From Verrucomicrobiia bacterium (GTDB taxonomy: Bacteria; Verrucomicrobiota; Verrucomicrobiia; Limisphaerales; UBA8199), in the NCBI GenBank assembly GCA_035946615.1, contig DASYZB010000133.1:1-48192 (forward strand): 48,192 nt of DNA, in the 5' to 3' direction. The notes beneath the pieces are model-generated. The model was not told where the DNA came from. It searched no databases and was given only the letters and a program-made list of their open reading frames with translations. The translations under genes and the position numbers were made by a program. This document shows, one piece after another, positions 1-7,518 of this stretch (positions are counted from its first letter, which is position 1; each line of letters begins with the position of its first letter).

Positions 1-267
1 GCGCACCACTGATGCGGTGGCGACCCCGCGGTGGCGGATGCCGCGCATCTTATTGCTGTACCAGCCGTAGTAGCGGACCATTTGCACGCCTTTGTCGGGG
101 ATATGCTGCGTAATGGCCGCCAGGAAGTCGGTGGCGCTGAAAACCTCGAAGTTGCGGTTGATCTTGGCGTTGACCCGGGAGCAGTAGATAACGGTGTCTG
201 TGGGGGATTCCAGTGTCATCTTCTCGCTGCGGCGCATCATCGAGATGATCCGGGAAGGCGCTCTCTG
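1..267 (-). pseudogene. IS91-like (Y2) transposase remnant, C-terminal part
   Basis: Reading the minus strand leftwards from about 267 gives an open frame that runs off the window edge. It contains NRNFEVFSATDFLAAITQHI followed by PDKGVQMVRYYGWYSNKMRG, the strongly conserved C-terminal region of IS91/IS801-type rolling-circle transposases. The frame is closed upstream by a stop at 268-270, and the residues just before EKMTLESPTDTVIY look shortened compared with the family, so the N-terminal catalytic part is missing. It is therefore a relic or the truncated end of an element. A 42-base piece of the same sequence recurs at 43191-43232. Confidence 0.8.
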
Positions 268-547
268 TTATACCTTGGGGGGGAAAGTTACACTTCAAAG
301 TGTAACAGAAAATCCGCTGAATATAAGCGCCTTTATCGATAATGTTACATGTTACACTTCATTTTCACTTTCCCGCGCGCACAAGCTTTTTCCCCCTTTT
401 CCTCGCCGGCCGCCCACCGCCCACCGTCCAGCGGCAATCGCAAATTAAAAATCTAAAATCAAAATTCCCAACCTTTCGACTGTTGAGCGTTGGATGTTCG
501 CTCCCTGGATTCTTTTGTCTCCATCAAATCCTCATCGCGCTTTGATT

Positions 548-635
548 GGGACGGTTGGGACGCTCTGGGACGGCAGTGGGACGGTTGCAATAGTGAGAAT
601 CACCCGTGTTTACCGGCCTTGGGACGGTGGGACGG
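548..635. repeat. GGGACGG word cluster, spacing 9-11 bases
   Basis: GGGACG occurs at about 548, 557, 567 and 578, and again at 621 and 629. The spacing is close to one helical turn but not fixed. It lies in the same gene-free stretch as the exact 10-base arrays and may be an older version of the same process. Confidence 0.5.
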
Positions 636-770
636 CTGTACAGCCCCAAAGCACCCCCCTCTCCCCCTCCCCAGCCCCCAGCTCCGCGCCTCCCGATCCC
701 TTCGATGTTTGAATAGTTCGACGTTGAGCGTTCGATGTTCAGCCCGTGGAGTTTCTCCCTCCCTCATGAC

Positions 771-820
771 TTGCACTTAATTGCACCTGGTTGCACCTAA
801 TTTCACCAAATTTCAGTTCA
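771..820. repeat. 10-base-period array on TTGCACCTAA
   Basis: Five consecutive 10-base units start at 771, 781, 791, 801 and 811. The first three share TTGCAC and the last two share TTTCA. The register is exact, with substitutions and no indels. Confidence 0.75.
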
Positions 821-910
821 CTCTTCTTCAGGCAGCCCCCCTTCGATGTTGAATGTTCGACAGACCTGAGCCTTTCTTTGCGTTCTCTGCGTTCCTTCGC
901 GGCAACTTCC

Positions 911-970
911 TCGGATAGCCTAGGATAACCTCGCCTCCGGCCCTTAGTAGCCTCGGATAAGCCTGGATAA
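911..970. repeat. 10-base-period array on GGATAACC/GCCTGGATAA
   Basis: GGATA recurs at a 10-base interval in two pairs (units at 911 and 921, then at 951 and 961), with a diverged 20-base stretch between them that keeps the register. It is the same kind of array as at 771-820 but built on a different word. Confidence 0.65.
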
Positions 971-1000
971 TCTCGTTTTTGACTCCTCACGCTCCGCGCC

Positions 1001-1040
1001 TATCCGAAGTCATCCGAGCCCATCCGATTCTATCCGGGCA
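1001..1040. repeat. 10-base-period array on ATCCGA
   Basis: Four units start at 1001, 1011, 1021 and 1031, each carrying ATCCG in the same place with variable flanks. The word is close to the reverse complement of the GGAT word in the 911-970 array. Confidence 0.75.
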
Positions 1041-1110
1041 AAAATGGCACTTACGTAATCGTCCACCCGACCCTGCGCACTCCCACTCCTAACCCCGCTC
1101 CAACAGGCCA

Positions 1111-1150
1111 TCTGACCAAATCTGAGTAAATCCGAGTAATTCTTTCACTC
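1111..1150. repeat. 10-base-period array on TCTGAGTAAA
   Basis: Three clear units start at 1111, 1121 and 1131 (TCTGACCAAA, TCTGAGTAAA, TCCGAGTAAT), followed by a weaker one at 1141. Confidence 0.7.
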
Positions 1151-1251
1151 ATGAGGTTCGTACAACCGGCGTCGCTCAACTGGCCATTGGGACTGTGAAA
1201 AAGGTTAAAACCGCGCAATACGGGCCACCGCGCGCAACCCGAAAGCCAATC

Positions 1252-1280
1252 TTGACGCGTGATAGGGCTTTTCCTACCGT
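1252..1280 (+). promoter_or_regulatory. weak candidate promoter for trigger factor
   Basis: TTGACG at 1252-1257 is followed after 17 bases by TACCGT at 1275-1280. The -35 match is good and the -10 match poor. It sits about 70 bases upstream of the chosen trigger factor start. Confidence 0.25.
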
Positions 1281-1352
1281 CATCGACCCGCTGGACGGTG
1301 GCGGCCCCTTGGCCACTGGACTTTTTCAGCGTTTAACGGAAAGGTTTTGCTT

Positions 1353-2663
1353 GTGAATGTCACGGTAGAGAATCTTGCCCCATGTAAGAAACTTGTGCGG
1401 GTGGAAATTGAGACCGAGAAGGTGGACCAAACCTTCGACTCGGTCACCAAAGAGTTTCAGCGCGAGGCGCGATTGCCTGGGTTTCGCCCCGGCAAAGCCC
1501 CGCGCGAGATGGTCCTGCGCAAATTCAGCAAAGACATCGAGGACGAGGCCAAGCGCAAATTGATTTCCGAGGCATATAAAAAGGCCGTCGATGACAAAAA
1601 TCTCGATGTGCTTGGGCACCCGGACATCGAAGAAATCCAGTTCAGCCGGGGCCAGCCGCTGCAGTTTGCCGCCACGATTGAGACCGCGCCGGAATTCGAG
1701 CTGCCGGAATACAAAGGCATCCCGGTCCAGTTGGAAACCAAGGCCGTGAGCGAGGAGGACATCGCCCGGGCGATCGAGGCCCTGCGCCAGCCGCGCGCCG
1801 CATATAAGAATGTCGAGCGCCCTTCGCAGACGGGGGACATTGTCGTGGTCAATTACACCGGCACAACGGAGGGCAAACCGCTTACCGAAATTGCACCGAC
1901 AGCCAAGGGCCTCACACACCAGCAGAGTTTCTGGGTTGAGATTGGCGGCAGCTCGTTCATTCCCGGTTTTGCCGAGCAGTTGCTGGGCGCAAAAGCGGGT
2001 GAAAAGCGCACACTCAACATTGAGTTCCCTGCGGATTTCGTCACGCCACAATTGGCGGGCAAAAAGGCCGTCTATGAGGTCGATGTCAACGAAGTCAAAG
2101 AGAAAGGGTTGCCGGAGATTGATGATGCCTTTGCCAAAGCCTATGGGGCGGAAAATGTCGAGAAACTTCGGGAAGGGGTGCGGCGTGATCTGGAAAACGA
2201 GTTGAGTTACAAGAAGACCCGCAGCACCCGCAACCAGCTCGTCCGTTCGCTGCTCAACCGGGTGAATTTTGAACTGCCCGAAAGCGCCGTGGCAAACGAA
2301 ACCCGCAACGTGGTCTATGACATCGTGCAGGAAAACACCAAGCGCGGCGTCTCGCGCGAGGCCATCGAGCAGCAGAAAGAGCAGATTTATTCAGCCGCAG
2401 CCCAGGGCGCAAAAGAGCGGGTGAAGGTGGCGTTTCTGCTGCGAAAGGTAGCCGAAAAGGAAGACATCAAGGTTTCGCAGGAGGAGATCGCCCAACGCAT
2501 TAGCCATTTGGCGGCCATGTATCAGATTCCAGCCGATAAATTCCTCAAAGACCTTCAGAAACGCAATGGGCTCATCGAGATTTATGATCAGCTTATGAAT
2601 GAGAAGGTGATCGATTTCCTGCAGCAACATGCGCAGATGCAGGAGATGGCCCCTGGCGCGTAG
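1353..2663 (+). CDS. tig: trigger factor (ribosome-bound chaperone)
   Basis: Trigger factor docks at the ribosome exit tunnel and holds emerging proteins. The N-terminal domain carries the ribosome-binding signature GFRPGKAPREMV. A central FKBP-type peptidyl-prolyl isomerase domain follows (GDIVVVNYTGTTEGK through the AGEKRTLNIEFP stretch), then a long helical C-terminal domain. At 436 residues it has the usual length. I chose the GTG at 1353, which gives MNVTVENLAP, because the purine-rich AACGGAAAGG just upstream is spaced correctly for it; the in-frame TTG at 1347 lies too close to that site. It stands alone: clpP and clpX, its usual neighbours, do not follow, although a ClpP-like gene lies 20 kb away. 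Confidence 0.95.
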   Translation: MNVTVENLAPCKKLVRVEIETEKVDQTFDSVTKEFQREARLPGFRPGKAPREMVLRKFSKDIEDEAKRKLISEAYKKAVDDKNLDVLGHPDIEEIQFSRGQPLQFAATIETAPEFELPEYKGIPVQLETKAVSEEDIARAIEALRQPRAAYKNVERPSQTGDIVVVNYTGTTEGKPLTEIAPTAKGLTHQQSFWVEIGGSSFIPGFAEQLLGAKAGEKRTLNIEFPADFVTPQLAGKKAVYEVDVNEVKEKGLPEIDDAFAKAYGAENVEKLREGVRRDLENELSYKKTRSTRNQLVRSLLNRVNFELPESAVANETRNVVYDIVQENTKRGVSREAIEQQKEQIYSAAAQGAKERVKVAFLLRKVAEKEDIKVSQEEIAQRISHLAAMYQIPADKFLKDLQKRNGLIEIYDQLMNEKVIDFLQQHAQMQEMAPGA

Positions 2664-2727
2664 CCGGCAAAGGCCCGATAAGAGCCTGTTTGAAAAATAG
2701 AATCGCCGGCATCTGCCACGTCCTGGT

Positions 2728-2840
2728 CCGTAGCAGCCGACGCCAGGAGGCTCTGATCTCAGCCCTGAGTTTCACCGGGCCAAGCCAGCGGCCTGACCAA
2801 CAGAAGAAGGATCAGGGCCTCCTGGCGTCGCCTGCTACCG
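2728..2840. repeat. 31-base imperfect inverted repeat between convergent genes
   Basis: Arms at 2728-2758 and 2810-2840 match at 28 of 31 positions when one is reversed, with a 51-base spacer. The shared core is GACGCCAGGAGG. The structure lies between the 3' ends of trigger factor and the minus-strand membrane protein. It resembles a REP/MITE-type element and could also act as a transcript end for both genes. Confidence 0.7.
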
Positions 2841-2860
2841 ATTGGACGAGGAGGAGAGGA

Positions 2861-4744
2861 TCAATCCTGTTGCGGGTAATGCGGGCGGGCAGTCAGGAGC
2901 AATATGTCAGGAAATCCATACTGCCAGTATGGAAGAGGCAATGTCGTCATGGTCCCGTCGGCCAGGCGAATCGGGAAGGCGACCTTCTTGGGCCATGTCT
3001 TCCAACCCTGCTCGCGCGCGAGGGCCGGCATTTCCGCGAGGATTTCGAAGGGTAGGCTGTCCCAGGGCTGCTCACCGGTGATTCTCATCTGGTAGAGGGC
3101 CTCGGGCTGGAACTGGACTTTGGCCAGAAAGAGTTCCTGAACGGGTTTTTGATAATCATTGATGGCAAAGAAATCGGCGCGTGGATTGAGCGTGAGCCAA
3201 ACGCATTGAGATTGGCCGTACCAGGCCATGGCCCAGGGCACGTCACTCATGCTCAACTCATCTTCTTTGGTGTAGCCGGCGGCGGTTTGAATGGCCGGAG
3301 GGTAATAAGGGGGATAAGCGATGGGACTGGCCTTGGGCGGCAGGAATATCAGCAACAACGGCAGACATGCGACGATGGTGAATAGGCCAATGACCAGGTA
3401 TCGCAGTTCGCGGTAACGCAGCGACATCTGCTCGAACAGCAGGTAGAACAGGCTCACCCCATACACGATGAGCCAAGGCACCACCAGAATCAGAAGATTC
3501 TCCGAATTGATTTCAGGCGAGTCCTCCGAAAGCTGGGTGCGGCCCAGGGCTTGAACCACCAGCAGCACCGCCAGGCAGCCCAGCAAAAAATAGCGCACGC
3601 GCCGAACTGCCGGACTGCGGAAGCCGATCAGGATGCTGACCAGGAAGAAGGCCGAAAGCCACGTGCCGCCCAGGCGGGGGATGTCGTTCTGGACGAGCTG
3701 CCGCAGGTTGGGTATGAGTTTATACCAGAAGGCAACGACGGGCACCCCGGTGAGCGCCGGCTGCAGAGATCGCTCCAATTGATACGATGGAAAGGCAAAG
3801 GTGGTTTCAATCGGGGCGTAGGTCGCGGTTCCAAAAGGCGCGCCGCTCAGGACCACATTGCGCGCCACCCAAGGTGTCAGGACAATCAGAAACGCCACAA
3901 CCGTTGCGACCCCAGCCTGCACCCGGTCTTTGCCCGAGCACAAAAGGACAAAGCCCAGGACCGGCAGAATCAACCAGGCAAACGAATAGCGAGTTAGGCC
4001 GCCCAAGCCGGTCAGCAGACCCGCAAAGACCGCGAGCAACAAAAGCCAGTTGCGCCCGCGCTTGGGTTCGCGGGCCTCCTGCTCGAGCAGCACCAGGCAC
4101 CAGACCAACCCGGTGAAAACCAGCAGCAACAGCATCGTGGATAGCCCCGAAACACTGAAGCGCCACAGCACCTCCGTTCCCAGGAGAATCACCGCCGCCA
4201 GGCGCGCGACTCGCAAATCGAATAGGCGGCGGGCCAGCAAAAAGACGAGCGTAACCATCGCCAGAAGCAGTAACTGGTTGAACAAGGCGATGAGGAAATC
4301 CGGCTCATATCTATAGAATCTGCCGTTCTGGCTCCAAAACGGGCGAGACTTGCTCGAGATGGCGTAATTAAAGGGCAGGACCTTCATCAGCCCGGCGAGC
4401 ACCACCGGATAGACCGGCGGGTTGGCCAGGTCCGGATGATTGCCTTTGATGCGGGCGAGGTCGGGTGCTTTGGTGAGATCGAGTTGTTTTTGCCTGGCCT
4501 GGTTGCGCCGAGTCAGCAGGAACATGCTGAAGGGGCGGATGAACGAAGTGGTGTAGCCTCGGCCTTGGGCCAGGTTGCGCGCCAGTTGCGCTGAATCCAT
4601 CGCTTCTTGCGTCGCCATGTTCCGATACGCCCGCCAATCGTAACAAACCACCAACAGCAACAGCGCCAGCACCCCAAGGCCAGCCCGAATAAAACGGCTG
4701 CCCGTGCCGACTTCGAATCGATGAATAAGGCTTTGCAACTGCAT
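2861..4744 (-). CDS. GT-C family membrane glycosyltransferase (PMT/ArnT-like)
   Basis: A 627-residue polytopic membrane protein with roughly ten or more hydrophobic segments, starting with a transmembrane helix at about residues 21-36. The first external loop holds an acidic residue in MDSAQLARNLAQGRGYTT (D50), and a second loop reads NHPDLANPPVYPVVLAG; both resemble the first loops of PMT/ArnT enzymes, which move sugars from polyprenyl-phosphate donors onto proteins or lipids outside the membrane. The C-terminal 150 residues look soluble. It starts seven bases after the sigma-54 activator stops, so the two are probably co-transcribed. The donor could come from the mannose synthase at 35056. 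The exact substrate cannot be read from the sequence. Confidence 0.7.
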   Translation of the reverse strand: MQLQSLIHRFEVGTGSRFIRAGLGVLALLLLVVCYDWRAYRNMATQEAMDSAQLARNLAQGRGYTTSFIRPFSMFLLTRRNQARQKQLDLTKAPDLARIKGNHPDLANPPVYPVVLAGLMKVLPFNYAISSKSRPFWSQNGRFYRYEPDFLIALFNQLLLLAMVTLVFLLARRLFDLRVARLAAVILLGTEVLWRFSVSGLSTMLLLLVFTGLVWCLVLLEQEAREPKRGRNWLLLLAVFAGLLTGLGGLTRYSFAWLILPVLGFVLLCSGKDRVQAGVATVVAFLIVLTPWVARNVVLSGAPFGTATYAPIETTFAFPSYQLERSLQPALTGVPVVAFWYKLIPNLRQLVQNDIPRLGGTWLSAFFLVSILIGFRSPAVRRVRYFLLGCLAVLLVVQALGRTQLSEDSPEINSENLLILVVPWLIVYGVSLFYLLFEQMSLRYRELRYLVIGLFTIVACLPLLLIFLPPKASPIAYPPYYPPAIQTAAGYTKEDELSMSDVPWAMAWYGQSQCVWLTLNPRADFFAINDYQKPVQELFLAKVQFQPEALYQMRITGEQPWDSLPFEILAEMPALAREQGWKTWPKKVAFPIRLADGTMTTLPLPYWQYGFPDILLLTARPHYPQQD

Positions 4745-4751
4745 AATCGCG

Positions 4752-6116
4752 CTAAAATCCTTCCAAATGAAATTCGTGGAGCTTGCGATGAAGTGTGCGG
4801 CGGCTCATTCCCAGCTTTTGGGCTGCCAGGGTGCGGTTTCCATCGGTCTCCTGCAGGGTGCGGCTGATAAGCTGTTTCTCGGCTTCCTTGAGGGTCAGGT
4901 CGCCGCCCCCAGCCAAAGGCCGCGCCGCCGTGGCCGTTTGCGGGTTGGCCCGCACGCCCGCCGGCAAATCCCGCGCGGTTATTTTGTCGCCGCGACACAA
5001 AACTACCGCGTGTTCGATGGCCGTGCGGAGTTCGCGCACATTGCCAGGCCATGGATAACGCAGCAGCAATTCCATCGTTTCGGGGCCAAGGCTGCTGAGA
5101 GATTTTCCATATTCCTTGGCGAACTCGCGTAAAAAGGCCTCCGCCAAAAGCGGGATGTCCTCAAGCCTCTCACGCAAGGGGGGCAATTCGATTTCCACAA
5201 CGCGCAACCGGAAAAAAAGGTCTTCGCGGAATGAGCCGGCCTTGACGAGGTCCTCGAGGTGTTTGTTGGTGGCCGCTATGAGACGCACATCGGCCTTGAG
5301 TGTCTTATTCGAGCCGACCCGCTCGAAGGTGCGTTCACCCAGGAACCGCAGCAGCTTAACCTGAACGGAAGCATCGATCTCTCCGATTTCATCCAGGAAC
5401 AGCGTGCCCCCCTGAGCTTGTTCAAAGCGGCCAATGCGCCGTTCATGCGCGCCGGTGAAGGCGCCCTTCTCATGGCCGAACATCTCGCTTTCGAGCAAGG
5501 TGGGGGCCAGGGCGGCGCAGTTGAGAATGACCAGGGGCTGTTTGGTCCGGGGGCTGAGCTGATGAATGACTTTGGCCACCAGTTCCTTGCCGGTGCCGCT
5601 CTCGCCTTCCAGCAATACCGTAGCCGAAGTCGGGGCTACCTGCTGGACGACCTCGAAGACCTCGCGCATGGGCGATGATTGGCCGATGATGCTTTCCATG
5701 CGGAACTTCGCATCGAGCTGTTGGTGGAGCGAAACATTCTCGCTCTCGAGAGTCTGCTGGCGCAAGGCTCGCGCGATGCGCATCTCCAGCTCGTCAATCT
5801 GCAGCCGGCCCTTGGCGATATAATCGTCTGCACCGCGTTTCATGGCATCCACGGCCAGCTCCTCGGAGCCGTAAGCGGTCATCAGGATGCACACGGGTGG
5901 CTTGGAGAGCGATTTAGCCCGCCCGATCAGTTTCAGACCGTCTTCATTTGGCAATCGGAAATCAGTGAGCAGAACATCGAAGCTCTCCGCTTCGAGCAGG
6001 TCCATGGCCGTTTTGGTGTCGTCAGCCAGGTACACGTCGTAGCGCTCCTCCAGCGCGGCCCGGAGGCCCTCGCGGGTGGTCTTCTCGTCATCGACTATCA
6101 GAACTGTGGATCGCAT
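4752..6116 (-). CDS. NtrC-family sigma-54 response regulator
   Basis: 454 residues in the standard three-domain order. The receiver (1-120) has the acidic pair D9/D10, phospho-acceptor D52 in LLTDFRLP and K102. The AAA+ domain (about 145-385) has the Walker A motif GESGTGKE at 171-178 and the sigma-54 contact loop GAFTGA at 218-223. A Fis-type helix-turn-helix closes the protein (LAAQKLGMSRRTLHRKL). All key residues are intact, so it should activate RpoN promoters on phosphorylation. The partner kinase is encoded 148 bases upstream. The pair resembles the PrsK/PrsR regulators of exopolysaccharide/PEP-CTERM systems, but no exosortase is present here. I did not find a clear -24/-12 promoter in the window. 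Confidence 0.92.
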   Translation of the reverse strand: MRSTVLIVDDEKTTREGLRAALEERYDVYLADDTKTAMDLLEAESFDVLLTDFRLPNEDGLKLIGRAKSLSKPPVCILMTAYGSEELAVDAMKRGADDYIAKGRLQIDELEMRIARALRQQTLESENVSLHQQLDAKFRMESIIGQSSPMREVFEVVQQVAPTSATVLLEGESGTGKELVAKVIHQLSPRTKQPLVILNCAALAPTLLESEMFGHEKGAFTGAHERRIGRFEQAQGGTLFLDEIGEIDASVQVKLLRFLGERTFERVGSNKTLKADVRLIAATNKHLEDLVKAGSFREDLFFRLRVVEIELPPLRERLEDIPLLAEAFLREFAKEYGKSLSSLGPETMELLLRYPWPGNVRELRTAIEHAVVLCRGDKITARDLPAGVRANPQTATAARPLAGGGDLTLKEAEKQLISRTLQETDGNRTLAAQKLGMSRRTLHRKLHEFHLEGF

Positions 6117-6264
6117 CCCGGAACATTGCAGGTTTGCAATTAGCAGGGTGGAGGGTAATCACCGCGAAAAAGTTAAACAATGGCAAAACAGGACGAATGG
6201 CTCCAATTCGATTTTTAAAACAGGCGCTCAGTCCAGACGCGGTTTCGAAGGGGCCGCCGCAGGC

Positions 6265-7518
6265 TCAATCGTGCATGGGGGCTTCGAGCAAGCGCGGCTT
6301 GCGTTCTTGCATCGGCAGCCAAATACGGAAGGAGGTGCCGCGCCCGACCTGGCTTTCCAACTCAATTCGGCCTCCATGCGCCTGCACGATGCGCTGGACG
6401 ATCATTAATCCCAGGCCCGAGCCTTTCTTCTTCGTAGTATAAAACGGTTCAAAGATTCGATTGATCTGCTCTTGTTGGATTCCTCCGCCGGTGTCGGAAA
6501 CGCTGACCCACACCCCCTCGGAGCCTTCGCCCGTTTGTAACGTGAGCGCGCCTTCCTTGGTCATCGCCTGCATGGCGTTACGGATAAGATTGACCAGGAC
6601 CTGTTGTATCTGGGTGGGGTCGATGGGTGTGATGGGCAATTGGCGCGCCAGGCGGGTACGCACGCGCAGGCCGCGGCTTTCGAGTTCCGGCCTCAGCAGT
6701 TCAAGTGTCCGAAGCACCACTTCATTGAGGGGAGCCGGCTTGAGCTGTGGCGGGGTAGGGCGGATGGCCTGCAGAAACTGCGTCACGATATAGTCGAGCC
6801 GGTTGATCTCGCCTTTTGCCACCCCAAGGAACTGCTCGAGCTTTGCGACGATCTCTCCAGTTTCGTTCTCGGGGTCCGGTCTTGGCGCCGCGCGGCGGCC
6901 CTCCGTTCGCGCAGTGCCGCGCGCAACAGCAGCCGGCAGTTTTTTGAGCTCGCGCTCCATCAGTTGCAAGTGGATATGAAGCGCGTTGAGCGGATTACCG
7001 ATTTCGTGGGCGACGCTGGCAGCCAGTAGTGTCAGGGCTTGAATCCTCTCGCTTTCAATGGCGGCGAAGGTCTCCTGCCGCGCCTCGGTTGAATCGTGGA
7101 GGATCAACGCGACGCCGGTGCTGCGGCCCGGGACGCTCTCCGGATCGAGCGGGGCGGCATAGAGTCGCAGGAAACGATGTCTGGGAAAATGGACCTCGAA
7201 CTCGTGGCGCACGACGCGCGGCCCATCGCCTGGCGCGAAATGCGCGAGCTTCTCCCAATCCAGTTCCGGGATGAACTCCGCCACCGGCTGGCCCTCGACA
7301 TTGTCCTGCAATCCCAGCAGCCGGGTGACTGCGTGGTTGAAATAGAGAATGCGACCGTTTTCGTCGACCACCAGCACGCCATCCTCAATGGTATTGAAGA
7401 GGGTCTCGAGGAATGATCGCTCCCGGGCCAGGCGTTGGACTACCGTTTGCAGTCCATGAGTATCCAGCCGGCTAATACGGCCCAGGACCTTGTCAAGGAA
7501 GCTCGATTTGGAGGCCAT
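6265..7518 (-). CDS. PAS-domain sensor histidine kinase (NtrB-like)
   Basis: 417 residues with no clear membrane segment, so it is probably a cytoplasmic sensor. An N-terminal helical stretch leads into a PAS domain (about 38-145, VLVVDENGRILYFNHAVTRL). The phospho-acceptor H-box is AASVAHEIGNPLNAL with H171, and the ATPase part has the N-box VLVNLIRNAMQAM, the G1 box VSDTGGGI and the G2 box KKGSGLGL. The region between H-box and N-box holds an Arg-rich insert (about residues 196-215). The start codon directly abuts the stop of the upstream zinc-ribbon gene (TGA then ATG), so the two are coupled. It very likely phosphorylates the NtrC-type regulator downstream. Confidence 0.92.
   Translation of the reverse strand: MASKSSFLDKVLGRISRLDTHGLQTVVQRLARERSFLETLFNTIEDGVLVVDENGRILYFNHAVTRLLGLQDNVEGQPVAEFIPELDWEKLAHFAPGDGPRVVRHEFEVHFPRHRFLRLYAAPLDPESVPGRSTGVALILHDSTEARQETFAAIESERIQALTLLAASVAHEIGNPLNALHIHLQLMERELKKLPAAVARGTARTEGRRAAPRPDPENETGEIVAKLEQFLGVAKGEINRLDYIVTQFLQAIRPTPPQLKPAPLNEVVLRTLELLRPELESRGLRVRTRLARQLPITPIDPTQIQQVLVNLIRNAMQAMTKEGALTLQTGEGSEGVWVSVSDTGGGIQQEQINRIFEPFYTTKKKGSGLGLMIVQRIVQAHGGRIELESQVGRGTSFRIWLPMQERKPRLLEAPMHD

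Larger units (their letters stand above)
482..861. repeat. dispersed 7-base-period degenerate repeats
   Basis: Three short tracts, at 482-502, 716-743 and 841-861, are built on 7-base units alternating around GTTGAGC, GTTCGAT and GTTCGAC. Each has three or four units in exact register, and the units differ at one to three bases. Similar words such as CTTCGATG at about 701 suggest further decayed copies. No coding meaning is visible. Confidence 0.6.
268..1352. other. gene-free stretch with degenerate repeats
   Basis: No convincing coding region was found in either strand across about 1.1 kb. The open frames here are short, proline/arginine rich and without recognisable motifs. The stretch holds a palindrome at 287-306 (GTTACACTT, two bases, AAGTGTAAC) whose left half recurs at 351-361, plus several families of degenerate tandem words listed separately. 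The last 100 bases presumably carry the trigger factor promoter. Confidence 0.7.

Noticed and set aside
911-1150. CRISPR array
   Set aside because: The repeats are 10 bases, degenerate and without spacers; no cas genes are present.
4752-7518. PEP-CTERM/exosortase regulatory pair (PrsK/PrsR)
   Set aside because: The domain layout fits, but no exosortase or PEP-CTERM tail is present in the window; the S53 peptidase C-terminus is not a PEP-CTERM.
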